A stretch of 16,222 nucleotides of DNA from an uncultured Collinsella sp. (GTDB taxonomy: Bacteria; Actinomycetota; Coriobacteriia; Coriobacteriales; Coriobacteriaceae): positions 1-16,222 of the forward strand of contig CAUEMA010000027.1 in assembly GCA_959018755.1 (NCBI GenBank), written 5' to 3'. Made by a program: the position numbers and the translations under genes. The notes under the pieces are model-generated. The model was not told where the DNA came from, searched no databases, and saw nothing but the letters and a program-made list of their open reading frames with translations. Of this stretch, positions 7,801-14,313 are shown piece by piece (positions within the stretch are counted from its first letter, which is position 1; the number at the start of each line of letters is the position of its first letter).

Positions 7801-8152
7801 GTGGCGCTCCAACCGCGGCAAGACGGGGGACGATTCCTTTAGTGCGAGCGATATCGACATCGCGCAGATGTGCCTTGCCATCGATGCCCGCACCCCGGTC
7901 GACGAGCGTTCGGTGGCAAGTGGCCTGGGAATCTTCGAAGAGCTTGGTTTCTGTCGCGTTTCGGGGTTTGACGACACCCGCCGCATCGCGATGGCAGAAA
8001 ACCCGGGCCGCGTGCAATTGAGCAGGTCGATTCGCTATTTGGAGGGCTTGCGCTCGCGCATGGAGTTCTCGGCTTTCCGGAGCTGGGCACTCGATTCGTG
8101 CGCTTCTGATATGCTAGCCAAAGTTAACCGCCCGATCGTACCGCGGGCCTAG
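4865..8152 (+). CDS. recJ: RecJ single-strand 5'-3' exonuclease fused to a RecQ-like SF2 helicase
   Basis: Encodes 1,095 residues, about twice a usual RecJ. Residues 1 to about 570 form a full RecJ: DHH domain with GDFDVDG (90-96), TVDNG and VTDHHEP (170-176), then PRLNAAGRM, a DHHA1 part with GGHAGAVG (418-425) and an OB-like region starting near PFGQGN. Residues about 620-960 form a superfamily 2 helicase: Walker A GTGRGKS (647-653), DEAH (752-755), TATAT (787-791) and motif VI QMSGRAGRDGQ (929-939), most like RecQ. The last 130 residues look winged-helix-like, with no RecQ zinc cysteine cluster or HRDC seen. RecJ and RecQ resect DNA ends together for RecFOR recombination, so the fusion would couple unwinding and digestion. 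The start at 4865 has GGGGGTGGG upstream; an in-frame GTG at 4820 has no properly spaced ribosome site. Confidence 0.93.
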   Translation: MSSLKTTHRWAVAQHNPELEKKLSAGLGIPGLVARIMVAHGITSIEEGQLFLTPSLDRDWADPLVIPGMAAVADRVERAIRSHERIAVFGDFDVDGITSTCLLTEALRSFGANVTPFIPHRFDEGYGLSRAALDRVNELAQPNLIVTVDNGIAAKEEVSYLESLGIDLVVTDHHEPSDQVPQGVPLTDPKLEDEGPSRELAGAGVALKLVQVLGERLGKPSYWRSLIEIAALGTVSDMMPLTPENRALVAEGIQQMRVTARPGYIALAALAKADLSTITADGLSFSLIPRLNAAGRMADPKLALDLLLARDPIEASALAAELEEINRQRREIEAELTRDAMAKVEETYDGGRAIVVGGEGWHEGVKGIVASRLTNRYHVPALLFSIENGIARGSGRSVGKVNLFDAVERCSDLLIRRGGHAGAVGVTIEASKLDEFRRRLSAVLSELPAEDFEDTDEVAAAVDLSELNIETIEQISRLEPFGQGNKVPLLAAEGVTMCDRAVVGKTGEHMRFVATDGAASVPAIMFRVPQIDKLINCDSAVDLVFEAVAEHWQGRVKPKLMIKDVLVRDTTAPSVDDPACELRRGVEPADAGLRLESRKRQTLAQLSYIELTRSLIHSFIGSNQPHRAQVEALDALADHQSVLAVMGTGRGKSLIFHVHAAREAVLRGRASIFVYPLRALVADQAYHLSSTMAALGIGVGVLTGETVEAARDDVFAGLAAGRTGIVLTTPEFLSIHRDRFARSGRIGFVVIDEAHHAGLAKGGDRSAYLDMPDILKALGDPVVLAATATATAPVVAELARVLPITRTVVDETVRENLQLEDDRDLASRENRLVSIVATGEKTVIYVNSRDQSVALAKTLRKRVPDCATRIAFYNAGLARSDRRRVEEAFRDGSLSCIVSTSAFGEGVNLPDIRHVVLYHMPFGGIEFNQMSGRAGRDGQPAVIHLLYSSRDARINERLLDCYAPERDELVTLYRALQTMWRSNRGKTGDDSFSASDIDIAQMCLAIDARTPVDERSVASGLGIFEELGFCRVSGFDDTRRIAMAENPGRVQLSRSIRYLEGLRSRMEFSAFRSWALDSCASDMLAKVNRPIVPRA

Positions 8153-8167
8153 GGGAAGGGGACCTCG

Positions 8168-10528
8168 ATGGATGCCGCAGCCCGTACCGCCCATGATTCC
8201 ACCCTCCAGCCGTTCTCGGAGATGGAGCACTATAAGCATGCCGATGAGCTGCCGCCCGAGATTATGGCGGACAGCTACGACAAGCTGGAGCGCCTGTGCC
8301 TCAAATATATGAATGAGGACGACTTCTCTAAGGTGGAGCAGGCCTACTGCTTTGCCGCCGAGAAGCACTGCAACCAAAAGCGGCGCTCGGGTGAGATGTA
8401 CATCAACCATCCCGTCGAGGTGGCCATCATCTTGGCCGATCTCAAGATGGACTGCGATGTGGTGTGCGCCGCGCTGCTGCACGATACCGTCGAGGACACC
8501 GAGACCTCGCTTGCCGATGTTTCCGGCCTGTTTGGCGATACGGTGGCCGAGCTCGTCGATGGCGTGACCAAGCTCACCAACATCGAAGTCGATAGCATGG
8601 ACGAGAAGCAGGCGCTTACGCTGCGCAAGATGTTCCTCGCCATGTCCAAGGACATCCGCGTTATCATCGTCAAACTTGCCGACCGCCTGCATAACATGCG
8701 TACGCTGGCGGCCCTTCGCGAGGACCGTCGCCTGTTTAAGGCTCGCGAGACCATGGACGTGTATGCGCCCCTGGCCGACCGTCTGGGCATGAGCTCTATT
8801 AAGTGGGAGCTCGAGGACCTGTCCTTCTTCTACCTGGAGCCCGATGCCTACCAGCGCATCGCGCGCATGGTGGCGGAGTCGCGCGAGGTTCGCGAACGCT
8901 ATCTGGCCGAGACCATCAAGACGCTCACCGACGAGCTCAACCGCATTGGCCTGGAGGGCTTCCAGATCAACGGCCGCTCCAAGCACTATTGGTCCATCTA
9001 CCAAAAGATGAAGCGCAAGGGCAAGGAATTCTCCGAGATCTACGACCTGGTGGCGCTGCGCGTCATCACGCATTCGGTGCGCGATTGCTACTCCACGCTC
9101 GGCGCGGTGCATACGCTGTGGCACCCCATGCCCGGTCGCTTTAAAGACTATATCGCCATGCCCAAGGTCAATAACTACCAGTCGCTCCACACGACGGTTA
9201 TCGGCCCTACGGCCCGCCCGCTCGAGATTCAGATTCGAACCTACGAGATGCATGAGCAGGCCGAGTACGGCATTGCCGCCCACTGGCTCTATAAGAAGTC
9301 GGGCGGATCGTCTGCGTCTAAGACCAATGATGCCCAGCGGCTGGACGACCAGATTAACTGGCTCAAGCATTCGCTCGATTGGGCTGCGTCTGATGAGATC
9401 ACCGACGCCAAGGAATATCTGCATTCGCTGAAGGTCGACCTCTTCGATCAAGAGATCTTCGTCTTTACGCCCAAGGGCGAGGTCATGGCGCTTCGTGCCG
9501 GCTCCACGCCGCTCGACTTTGCCTATGCCGTTCACACCGAGGTGGGCAACCACTGCGTCGGCGCTAAGATCAACGGTGCGGTGGCCCCGCTCACGCACGA
9601 GATCAAGACGGGCGACCGCGTTGAAATCCTGACCAACAAGAGTTCCAAGCCGTCGCGTGATTGGCTCAAGATCGTTAAGACACCTTCCGCCAAGTCAAAG
9701 ATCCGCCGTTACTTCGCCGCCGCGACCAAGGACGACGACGCTGCTGCCGGCCGCGACATACTGGCCAAGGACCTGCGCAAGCGCGGGTATGGCATCTCTA
9801 CGCCGCGATCCACGCGTGCGCTCAACGCCGTGGCGGAGCAGTTTAACTACAAGCAGCTCGAGGACTTGTTTGCCGCCGTCGGCGCCGGCAAAGTTGCCCC
9901 GCGCGCTGTGGGTAACAAGGTCGAGCAAATCTTGGACCCCAAGCCCGAGGAACAGCTCACCAAGGCCGAGGCTATCGCCGAGGTCGTGAAACAGCCGGCC
10001 CGAGGCTCCAACCGCAAGCCGCAAAAGCGCGGCAAGAGCGCCAGCAACGGCATTATCGTCAAGGGAGAGAGCAACAGCGGGCTGCTGGTCCGTCTGGCGC
10101 ATTGCTGCAATCCGGTGACGGGCGACGATATCGTCGGCTTCATCACGCGCGGCCGTGGCGTTTCGGTGCATCGCGCCAACTGCCCCAACGTCAAGGGCCT
10201 TATGGAGCATCCCGAGCGCATGATTGAAGTGGAGTGGGACGGCGCTGCCGACACCCTCTTCCAGGTCGAGATCGTGGTCGAGTGCCTGGACCGCATGGGC
10301 CTGCTCAAGGATGTCACCATTGCCATTGGCGATGCGGGCGGCAATATCCTTTCTGCCGCCACGTCGACCAACCGCGAGGGTATTGCAACCCTACGCTTTA
10401 TGGTCGAGATCTCGGATGCGAGTGGCCTGGATCCGCTGCTGGCTTCTATCAGCAGCGTTGACTCGGTCTACGACGCGCGCCGCCTGATGCCCGGCGAGGG
10501 TGGAGCCCAGCTTAAGCGCCGCGTTTAG
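8168..10528 (+). CDS. rel: Bifunctional (p)ppGpp synthetase/hydrolase Rel
   Basis: Encodes 786 residues with all RSH domains. The HD hydrolase domain has INHPVEVA near His81, HDTVED at 105-110 and LADRLHNMRTL at 170-180. The synthetase domain has YDLVALRV at 292-299 and DYIAMPKVNNYQSLHT at 327-342. TGS spans about 428-492, a Cys-containing region (CCNP at 646-649) follows, and an ACT domain closes the protein. RFKD at 324-327 is the RxKD motif of bifunctional Rel enzymes; the synthetase-only RelA of proteobacteria has ExDD. With an intact HD site this predicts both synthesis and hydrolysis of the stringent-response alarmone on ribosomes sensing uncharged tRNA. It begins 15 nt after recJ with GGGGAAGGGG before the ATG, so it is very probably in the same transcript. 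Confidence 0.95.
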   Translation: MDAAARTAHDSTLQPFSEMEHYKHADELPPEIMADSYDKLERLCLKYMNEDDFSKVEQAYCFAAEKHCNQKRRSGEMYINHPVEVAIILADLKMDCDVVCAALLHDTVEDTETSLADVSGLFGDTVAELVDGVTKLTNIEVDSMDEKQALTLRKMFLAMSKDIRVIIVKLADRLHNMRTLAALREDRRLFKARETMDVYAPLADRLGMSSIKWELEDLSFFYLEPDAYQRIARMVAESREVRERYLAETIKTLTDELNRIGLEGFQINGRSKHYWSIYQKMKRKGKEFSEIYDLVALRVITHSVRDCYSTLGAVHTLWHPMPGRFKDYIAMPKVNNYQSLHTTVIGPTARPLEIQIRTYEMHEQAEYGIAAHWLYKKSGGSSASKTNDAQRLDDQINWLKHSLDWAASDEITDAKEYLHSLKVDLFDQEIFVFTPKGEVMALRAGSTPLDFAYAVHTEVGNHCVGAKINGAVAPLTHEIKTGDRVEILTNKSSKPSRDWLKIVKTPSAKSKIRRYFAAATKDDDAAAGRDILAKDLRKRGYGISTPRSTRALNAVAEQFNYKQLEDLFAAVGAGKVAPRAVGNKVEQILDPKPEEQLTKAEAIAEVVKQPARGSNRKPQKRGKSASNGIIVKGESNSGLLVRLAHCCNPVTGDDIVGFITRGRGVSVHRANCPNVKGLMEHPERMIEVEWDGAADTLFQVEIVVECLDRMGLLKDVTIAIGDAGGNILSAATSTNREGIATLRFMVEISDASGLDPLLASISSVDSVYDARRLMPGEGGAQLKRRV

Positions 10529-10564
10529 TCGCGACGAACGCGCCACATTATCAATATTCGCTAC

Positions 10565-10592
10565 ACTCGAGGCATCGTTTGATGCCTCGAGT
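10565..10592 (+). promoter_or_regulatory. 12-bp perfect hairpin in the rel to hydrolase gap
   Basis: ACTCGAGGCATC (10565-10576) pairs perfectly with 10581-10592 around loop GTTT. No T-run follows, so it is a poor intrinsic terminator. It sits just before the Shine-Dalgarno GAGGAG of the next gene (10601-10606) and could act as a processing site, a pause site or a 5' UTR stabiliser. Confidence 0.5.
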
Positions 10593-10612
10593 TCTATAGA
10601 GAGGAGAGGGAC

Positions 10613-11296
10613 ATGAGTGCTATGTCCTTGGATGTAACTCCCAAGGGGTCGGTCGAGATCGAGACGCTCGTAAACGGTCCCATTCAGACCAATAGCTATG
10701 CTCTTATTTCGGGCAATGAGTGCGTGATTATCGACCCTGCGTGGGAAGGCGAGCGCCTGGTGGAGCATATTCGAGCCGAACATCCCGGCGTACGCGTGCT
10801 TGGCGCCGTATGCACTCATGGCCATGCCGATCATGTTGGTGGTGTTGCCGGCGTGCGAACCACCGTTGGCGAGGGCTGCCGGTATGAGCTGTGTGCTAAG
10901 GATGCGGCGGTGCCGCATGCGAACATCAAGGAACAGCGAGCTATGTGGGGCATTGAGACGCCCGACCCCGGGGAGCCGACGTGCCTGCTCGCCGAGGGCG
11001 ATGCTATCGAGGTGGGCGATATCTGCCTGCAGGTGATCGAGACACCAGGGCATACGCCGGGCGGGATCGTCTTGTTCGCCGCCACCGAGCAGGGAAGCAT
11101 CGCCTTTGTTGGCGACACCCTGTTCCCGGGCAGCCACGGCCGCACCGATCTTGCCGGTGGCGACGAGGCGGCGATTCTGCGCTCGCTCTCCAAGCTCGCC
11201 CGGCTTCTCCCGCCCGATACCGTTTGCCTAACCGGCCATGGCGATTCGACCACCATGGCACGCGAGCTCATGCAGAACCCTTTCATGCAGGTGTAG
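10613..11296 (+). CDS. Metallo-beta-lactamase-fold hydrolase (glyoxalase II-like)
   Basis: Encodes 227 residues of the glyoxalase II-type branch of the metallo-beta-lactamase superfamily. Metal ligands are visible: THGHADH at 68-74 (His69, His71, Asp73, His74), His147 in ETPGHTPGG, Asp168 in VGDTLF, and His209 in LTGHGDS. It binds two metals, typically zinc or iron, and probably hydrolyses a thioester or similar bond in the cytoplasm; the substrate is unknown. It lacks the long C-terminal domain of true glyoxalase II. The start at 10613 has GAGGAG 6 nt upstream; an in-frame ATG three codons later is less well placed. MBL-fold genes of this kind often follow rel in Gram-positive genomes, so the neighbourhood is ordinary. 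Confidence 0.88.
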   Translation: MSAMSLDVTPKGSVEIETLVNGPIQTNSYALISGNECVIIDPAWEGERLVEHIRAEHPGVRVLGAVCTHGHADHVGGVAGVRTTVGEGCRYELCAKDAAVPHANIKEQRAMWGIETPDPGEPTCLLAEGDAIEVGDICLQVIETPGHTPGGIVLFAATEQGSIAFVGDTLFPGSHGRTDLAGGDEAAILRSLSKLARLLPPDTVCLTGHGDSTTMARELMQNPFMQV

Positions 11297-11330
11297 CTTT
11301 ATAGTCAGCTTCTAAAGCACGAGAAGCGTC

Positions 11331-11384
11331 CAAACGTCAAGCTATTTTTCCCCAACGGGTCAATTTCGTAGGGCAAACGGTCAA
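11331..11384 (+). promoter_or_regulatory. Three helically phased direct repeats upstream of fba
   Basis: CAAACGTCAA (11331-11340), CAACGGGTCAA (11353-11363) and CAAACGGTCAA (11374-11384) recur 22 and 21 bp apart, about two DNA turns, on one face of the helix. They lie about 60-115 bp upstream of the fba -10 box. A 9-bp inverted repeat, CGTCCAAAC (11327-11335) against GTTTGGACG (11393-11401), encloses the array, and a small palindrome AAACGAACGTTT lies at 11414-11425 near the -35 position. This layout fits binding sites for a transcription factor; the factor is unknown. Confidence 0.45.
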
Positions 11385-11441
11385 AAAAGTCTGTTTGGAC
11401 GATATTCGTGAACAAACGAACGTTTATGCTCAGGTGCGCCG

Positions 11442-11450
11442 TGGTAAAAT
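11442..11450 (+). promoter_or_regulatory. Extended -10 promoter of fba
   Basis: TGGTAAAAT reads as TGn followed by TAAAAT (11445-11450), an extended -10 element 40 bp upstream of the fba start. No good -35 lies at the right distance (GTTTAT at 11422-11427 is the nearest), which is usual for extended -10 promoters and fits control by an upstream-bound factor. Confidence 0.6.
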
Positions 11451-11490
11451 CACAGGCGTTATCGGAGCAACCTTACAGGAGGTTTCTTTT

Positions 11491-12357
11491 ATGCTCGTCA
11501 ACGCAGCAGACATGCTCAAGAAGGCCGAGGCCGGCAAGTACGCTCTCGGTGCCTTCAACACCAACAACCTCGAGTGGACCCTGGCTATTCTCCAGGCCGC
11601 CGAGGAGGCCAAGTCTCCGCTGATCCTTCAGTGCACCGCTGGTGCCGCAAAGTGGATGGGCGGTTTCAAGGTCTGCGCCGACATGGTCAAGGCTGCCGTC
11701 GAGGCCACGGGTGTTACCGTTCCCGTCGCCCTTCACCTCGATCACGGTTCTTACGAGGACTGCTTCAAGTGCATCGAGGCCGGCTTCACGTCCATCATGT
11801 ATGACGGCTCTCACGAGGAGACCTTCCAGCTTAACCTCGACCGCACCAAGGAGCTCGTTGAGCTTGCCCACTCCAAGGGCATGTCCATCGAGGCCGAGGT
11901 CGGCGGCATCGGCGGCACCGAGGACGGCGTGACCTCCAACGGCGAGCTCGCTGACCCCGCTGAGTGCAAGCAGATTGCTGACCTGGGCGTCGACTTCCTC
12001 GCCTGCGGCATCGGCAACATCCACGGCGTGTATCCCGCCGACTGGGCTGGCCTTTCCTTCGAGCGTCTGGGCGAGATCAAGGCTCAGACCGGCGACCTGC
12101 CCCTCGTTCTGCACGGTGGCACCGGCATCCCCGAGGATCAGATCAAGAAGGCCATCTCCCTGGGCATCTCCAAGATCAATGTCAACACCGACCTGCAGCT
12201 CGTCTTCGCCAAGGGCGTCCGCGAGTACATCGAGGCTGGCAAGGATCAGCAGGGCAAGGGCTTTGACCCCCGCAAGCTCCTCAAGCCTGGTCGCGACAAC
12301 ATCGTTGCCCGCACCAAGGAGCTCATGGAGGAGTTTGGCTCCGTCAACAAGGCGTAA
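11491..12357 (+). CDS. fba: Class II fructose-bisphosphate aldolase
   Basis: Encodes 288 residues. It cleaves fructose 1,6-bisphosphate to dihydroxyacetone phosphate and glyceraldehyde 3-phosphate in glycolysis, and runs in reverse in gluconeogenesis, using zinc. Visible signatures: GAFNTNN at 20-26, HLDHG at 82-86 (Asp84 catalytic, His85 a zinc ligand), EVGGIGG at 136-142, GNIHG with His178, LHGGTG with His208, and NVNTD at 230-234 for phosphate binding. The length matches the short class IIb and GatY/KbaY subfamily, so a tagatose-bisphosphate role cannot be wholly excluded, but the solitary gene with a strong ribosome site (CAGGAGG 8 nt upstream) fits a main glycolytic aldolase. The frame is open upstream to 11395 but lacks a ribosome site there. 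Codon use is strongly biased (GCC, GAG, AAG, CTC), a sign of high expression. Confidence 0.95.
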   Translation: MLVNAADMLKKAEAGKYALGAFNTNNLEWTLAILQAAEEAKSPLILQCTAGAAKWMGGFKVCADMVKAAVEATGVTVPVALHLDHGSYEDCFKCIEAGFTSIMYDGSHEETFQLNLDRTKELVELAHSKGMSIEAEVGGIGGTEDGVTSNGELADPAECKQIADLGVDFLACGIGNIHGVYPADWAGLSFERLGEIKAQTGDLPLVLHGGTGIPEDQIKKAISLGISKINVNTDLQLVFAKGVREYIEAGKDQQGKGFDPRKLLKPGRDNIVARTKELMEEFGSVNKA

Positions 12358-12377
12358 GCGTCGCTAAACTTCCCGTC

Positions 12378-12476
12378 GGAAGCCCCGTCCCCCTACACTG
12401 TTTCCTTTGCGCTCACCTGGCTTCGCCAGAAGTCGCGCCAAGGAAACAGTTCCGGGGGACGGGGCTTCCTTCGTTT
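12378..12476 (+). terminator. Very long hairpin after fba, probable terminator
   Basis: A nearly continuous 92-nt stem-loop. Outer arms GGAAGCCCCGTCCCCC (12378-12393) and 12454-12469 pair perfectly over 16 bp; inner arms ACTGTTTCCTT (12397-12407) and AAGGAAACAGT (12440-12450) pair over 11 bp. Then GCGC pairs with GCGC, and an apical CTGG...CCAG hairpin carries a TTCG-type loop (12417-12429). A modest T-rich tail, TTCGTTT, follows. It lies 20 bp after the fba stop codon. It is much longer than a normal terminator and may be a dispersed palindromic element serving as one. Confidence 0.7.
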
Positions 12477-12503
12477 AACGTCGCAGGGTTACGAGTCTGA
12501 ATT
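12417..12503 (+). repeat. Diverged tandem repeat after fba, copy 1
   Basis: Runs from the apical CTGGC of the long hairpin through its 3' arm to CTGAATT. It matches 12514-12602 at roughly 80% identity, offset 97-99 bp. Shared blocks include GCCAGAAGTCGC, CTCCTTCGTT-like and CAGGGTTAC. Confidence 0.65.
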
Positions 12504-12513
12504 AAGATGGCTA

Positions 12514-12602
12514 CTGGCTTTGCCAGAAGTCGCACGACGGAATCAGCTCCGGGGAAACGGGGCCTCCTTCGTTAACTCGCTACAGGGTTACTGGGCTGAA
12601 TT
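12514..12602 (+). repeat. Diverged tandem repeat after fba, copy 2 (5'-truncated)
   Basis: Copies the apical and 3' half of the hairpin unit (CTGGCTTTGCCAGAAGTCG onward) but lacks the 5' arm, so it cannot form the long stem. Together with copy 1 it accounts for much of the 350-bp gene-free stretch between fba and the next gene. The changes include the former stem bases, which suggests it is a decaying remnant. Confidence 0.65.
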
Positions 12603-12633
12603 CATTTTTTGACTACCGCTCAGCGGTGTTGAT

Positions 12634-12660
12634 GGCTCCCTTGTTGGGGCTTTCTTTTTT
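12634..12660 (+). terminator. Weak hairpin with T-tract before the transglutaminase-like gene
   Basis: GCTCC (12635-12639) pairs with GGGGC (12646-12650), with one G-U pair and a 6-nt loop, followed by TTTCTTTTTT. It may be a backup terminator for fba. The stem overlaps the only candidate -35 region (TTGGGG, 12644-12649) of the following gene. Confidence 0.5.
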
Positions 12661-12667
12661 ATCTCGC

Positions 12668-12673
12668 TACAAT
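12668..12673 (+). promoter_or_regulatory. Candidate -10 box of the transglutaminase-like gene
   Basis: TACAAT lies 34 bp upstream of the chosen start, with TTGGGG (12644-12649) 18 bp before it as a poor -35. The gene needs its own promoter because terminator-like structures precede it. Confidence 0.4.
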
Positions 12674-12707
12674 GGGCTTCAAGAGTTCTAATGACTTGGA
12701 GTTTGGT

Positions 12708-14141
12708 ATGGCTGTTATTAATGTACTGCCTTCGGATGGGAAGGTTATTGACGAGGGTCCTGTTGGTTGCTCTGTTGATGTTTGCAATGATGACTTCCGT
12801 TTTCTAGATATTGGCTTGCCACCCGAGATCCTGCGTTTAAAGGATGCGGGGTATCTTTCGCAGGCTATTGAGGCTTGCGACCGCCTACTTGCCCAAATTC
12901 CCGATCCCTCGCTTGCTGCCTGCGTTCGCGCCGAGCGGTATCGCATGCTCGAGACGCCGCTTCATTTTTCGGTGTCGCGTGATCGAGCCATTGCGATGAT
13001 TCGCGAGGAGTGGCCAGAGTTTACCGAAGAGCAGTTTGACGACCTGATTGACCGTGAGCGTATTGACTGGCGCTTTATCGATGGCGAGCTGTTCGTTCTC
13101 GACAACTTCCTCAATTCGCTTCGCGTTTATCCCAAAGAGGTCCCCGGCATGCGTCCCGATCCTGTGGACGGAATTGCGCTACGCAACCAGATGCTCAAGG
13201 AGATGGAATCGCAGAATGGGCTGTCTCGCGTCATCACCCTAAAGGCATCTGTGTCTGTCCCTGGAGCTCTTGAGGGGGAGGCCGTTCGCGCGTGGCTTCC
13301 CGTTGCCGCCGCCTGTCGTCAACAGTCTCATATCGAGGTTCTCGATATGACGTCGGAGGGTACCGTTGCTTCTGAAAACGTTTCGGCTCGTACTGCCTCT
13401 TGGACATCTTCGACTGAACATTTATTCTCGGTGACCTATCGCTATCACATCGATGCCGCCTATTGCGATATCTATGGTGGCGCGCTCCCATCGCATCCCT
13501 GTATGGACACGCCGCTGCCCGAGGATACTTCCGAGGACCGTCCGCACATTGCGTTTACGCCGTACCTGCAGCAGCTGACGGCCAGTGTTGTTGGCGGACT
13601 CGAGGATCCGCTCGATCGCGCCCGTGCTATCTATGATTATCTGACGCAGTATGTCGACTATCGCTATCAACCGCCGTACTTGCTTTTGGGATCTATTGCC
13701 GATGACTGTGCGCATTCGCTCCGCGGCGATTGCGGCGTTATGGCGCTCACGTTTATCACCATGTGCCGTATCGCGGGCGTGCCTGCCCGTTGGCAGAGCG
13801 GCCTGTATGTTGTGCCCGATTCGGTGGGGTCGCACGACTGGGCAGAGTTCTATACGCCGCAGACCGGTTGGCTCAACGCCGACGTGTCATTTGGATCTTC
13901 TGCTCGCAGGATGGGGGAGGAGTGGCGCCGCCGTCACTACTTTGGCAATCTCGATCCGTGGCGTATGGTGGCCAACGATCGATTCCAGGCAGAGTTTGAG
14001 CCCTCTTTCGACGGCATGCGCGAGGACCCTTACGATAACCAGATGGGTGAGGCTTCGGTCGAAGGTCGTGGATGCCGTCAGCGCGAGATGCTCCGTACGG
14101 TCGAACTCATGGAAATGCTCGAAGTTCCATTTTCGGACTAA
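12708..14141 (+). CDS. Cytoplasmic transglutaminase-like superfamily protein
   Basis: Encodes 477 residues. The C-terminal part holds a transglutaminase-like (papain-fold) core: RGDCGVMALTFITMCRIAGV with Cys342, SHDWAEFY with His376 and LNADVSFG with Asp392, a complete Cys-His-Asp triad. Proteins of this superfamily are often proteases or peptide amidases rather than protein cross-linkers. The N-terminal 300 residues include a helical pair resembling a TPR unit near 50-70 (AIEACDRLL) and a beta-rich region I do not recognise. No signal peptide or membrane helix is visible, so it should be cytoplasmic, unlike many bacterial members. The start at 12708 was chosen over an in-frame ATG at 12672 because TTGGAG lies 6 nt upstream, while the earlier ATG overlaps the -10 candidate. 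It appears to be a single-gene unit ending 39 bp before the tRNA gene. Confidence 0.8.
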   Translation: MAVINVLPSDGKVIDEGPVGCSVDVCNDDFRFLDIGLPPEILRLKDAGYLSQAIEACDRLLAQIPDPSLAACVRAERYRMLETPLHFSVSRDRAIAMIREEWPEFTEEQFDDLIDRERIDWRFIDGELFVLDNFLNSLRVYPKEVPGMRPDPVDGIALRNQMLKEMESQNGLSRVITLKASVSVPGALEGEAVRAWLPVAAACRQQSHIEVLDMTSEGTVASENVSARTASWTSSTEHLFSVTYRYHIDAAYCDIYGGALPSHPCMDTPLPEDTSEDRPHIAFTPYLQQLTASVVGGLEDPLDRARAIYDYLTQYVDYRYQPPYLLLGSIADDCAHSLRGDCGVMALTFITMCRIAGVPARWQSGLYVVPDSVGSHDWAEFYTPQTGWLNADVSFGSSARRMGEEWRRRHYFGNLDPWRMVANDRFQAEFEPSFDGMREDPYDNQMGEASVEGRGCRQREMLRTVELMEMLEVPFSD

Positions 14142-14180
14142 TCGGTAGAAAGCTGTGATAAACTAACTCACGCATTACGT

Positions 14181-14267
14181 GCCCGAGTGGCGGAATTGGC
14201 AGACGCGGTGGACTCAAAATCCACCGTTGGCAACAACGTGCGAGTTCGAGTCTCGCCTCGGGCACCA
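14181..14267 (+). tRNA. tRNA-Leu (anticodon CAA)
   Basis: An 87-nt class II tRNA. Acceptor GCCCGAG (14181-14187) pairs with CTCGGGC (14257-14263), followed by discriminator A and an encoded CCA. The anticodon stem GTGGA/TCCAC closes loop CTCAAAA, giving anticodon CAA, which reads UUG leucine codons. A long variable arm CGTTG/CAACG and a T arm GCGAG-TTCGAGT-CTCGC complete it. TAAACT at 14159-14164 may be the -10 box; no -35 is convincing. Confidence 0.96.
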
Positions 14268-14313
14268 TACATGCAAGTGAGCGTTCAAGGGGGTTGCGGC
14301 CCCCTTTTTCGTG
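14245..14313 (+). repeat. 69-bp direct repeat, copy A: tRNA-Leu 3' end plus terminator
   Basis: Begins at the first base of the T loop of tRNA-Leu, runs through CCA and the downstream terminator, and ends CTTTTTCGTG. It matches 14429-14497 at 65 of 69 positions; three of the four differences fall in the terminator loop. Confidence 0.9.
14287..14309 (+). terminator. tRNA-Leu terminator
   Basis: AAGGGGG (14287-14293) pairs with CCCCCTT around loop TTGCGG, running into TTTTT at 14305-14309. It is 20 bp after the tRNA. Confidence 0.9.

Noticed and set aside
8114..9598. 494-codon open frame on the minus strand opposite rel
   Set aside because: It lies wholly antisense to the clear Rel reading frame and shows no family motif. 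Long antisense frames are common in GC-rich genes with strong codon bias.
11395..11490. Upstream in-frame extension of fba
   Set aside because: It covers the promoter and repeat array. The strong CAGGAGG just before 11491 and the family N-terminus fix the start there.
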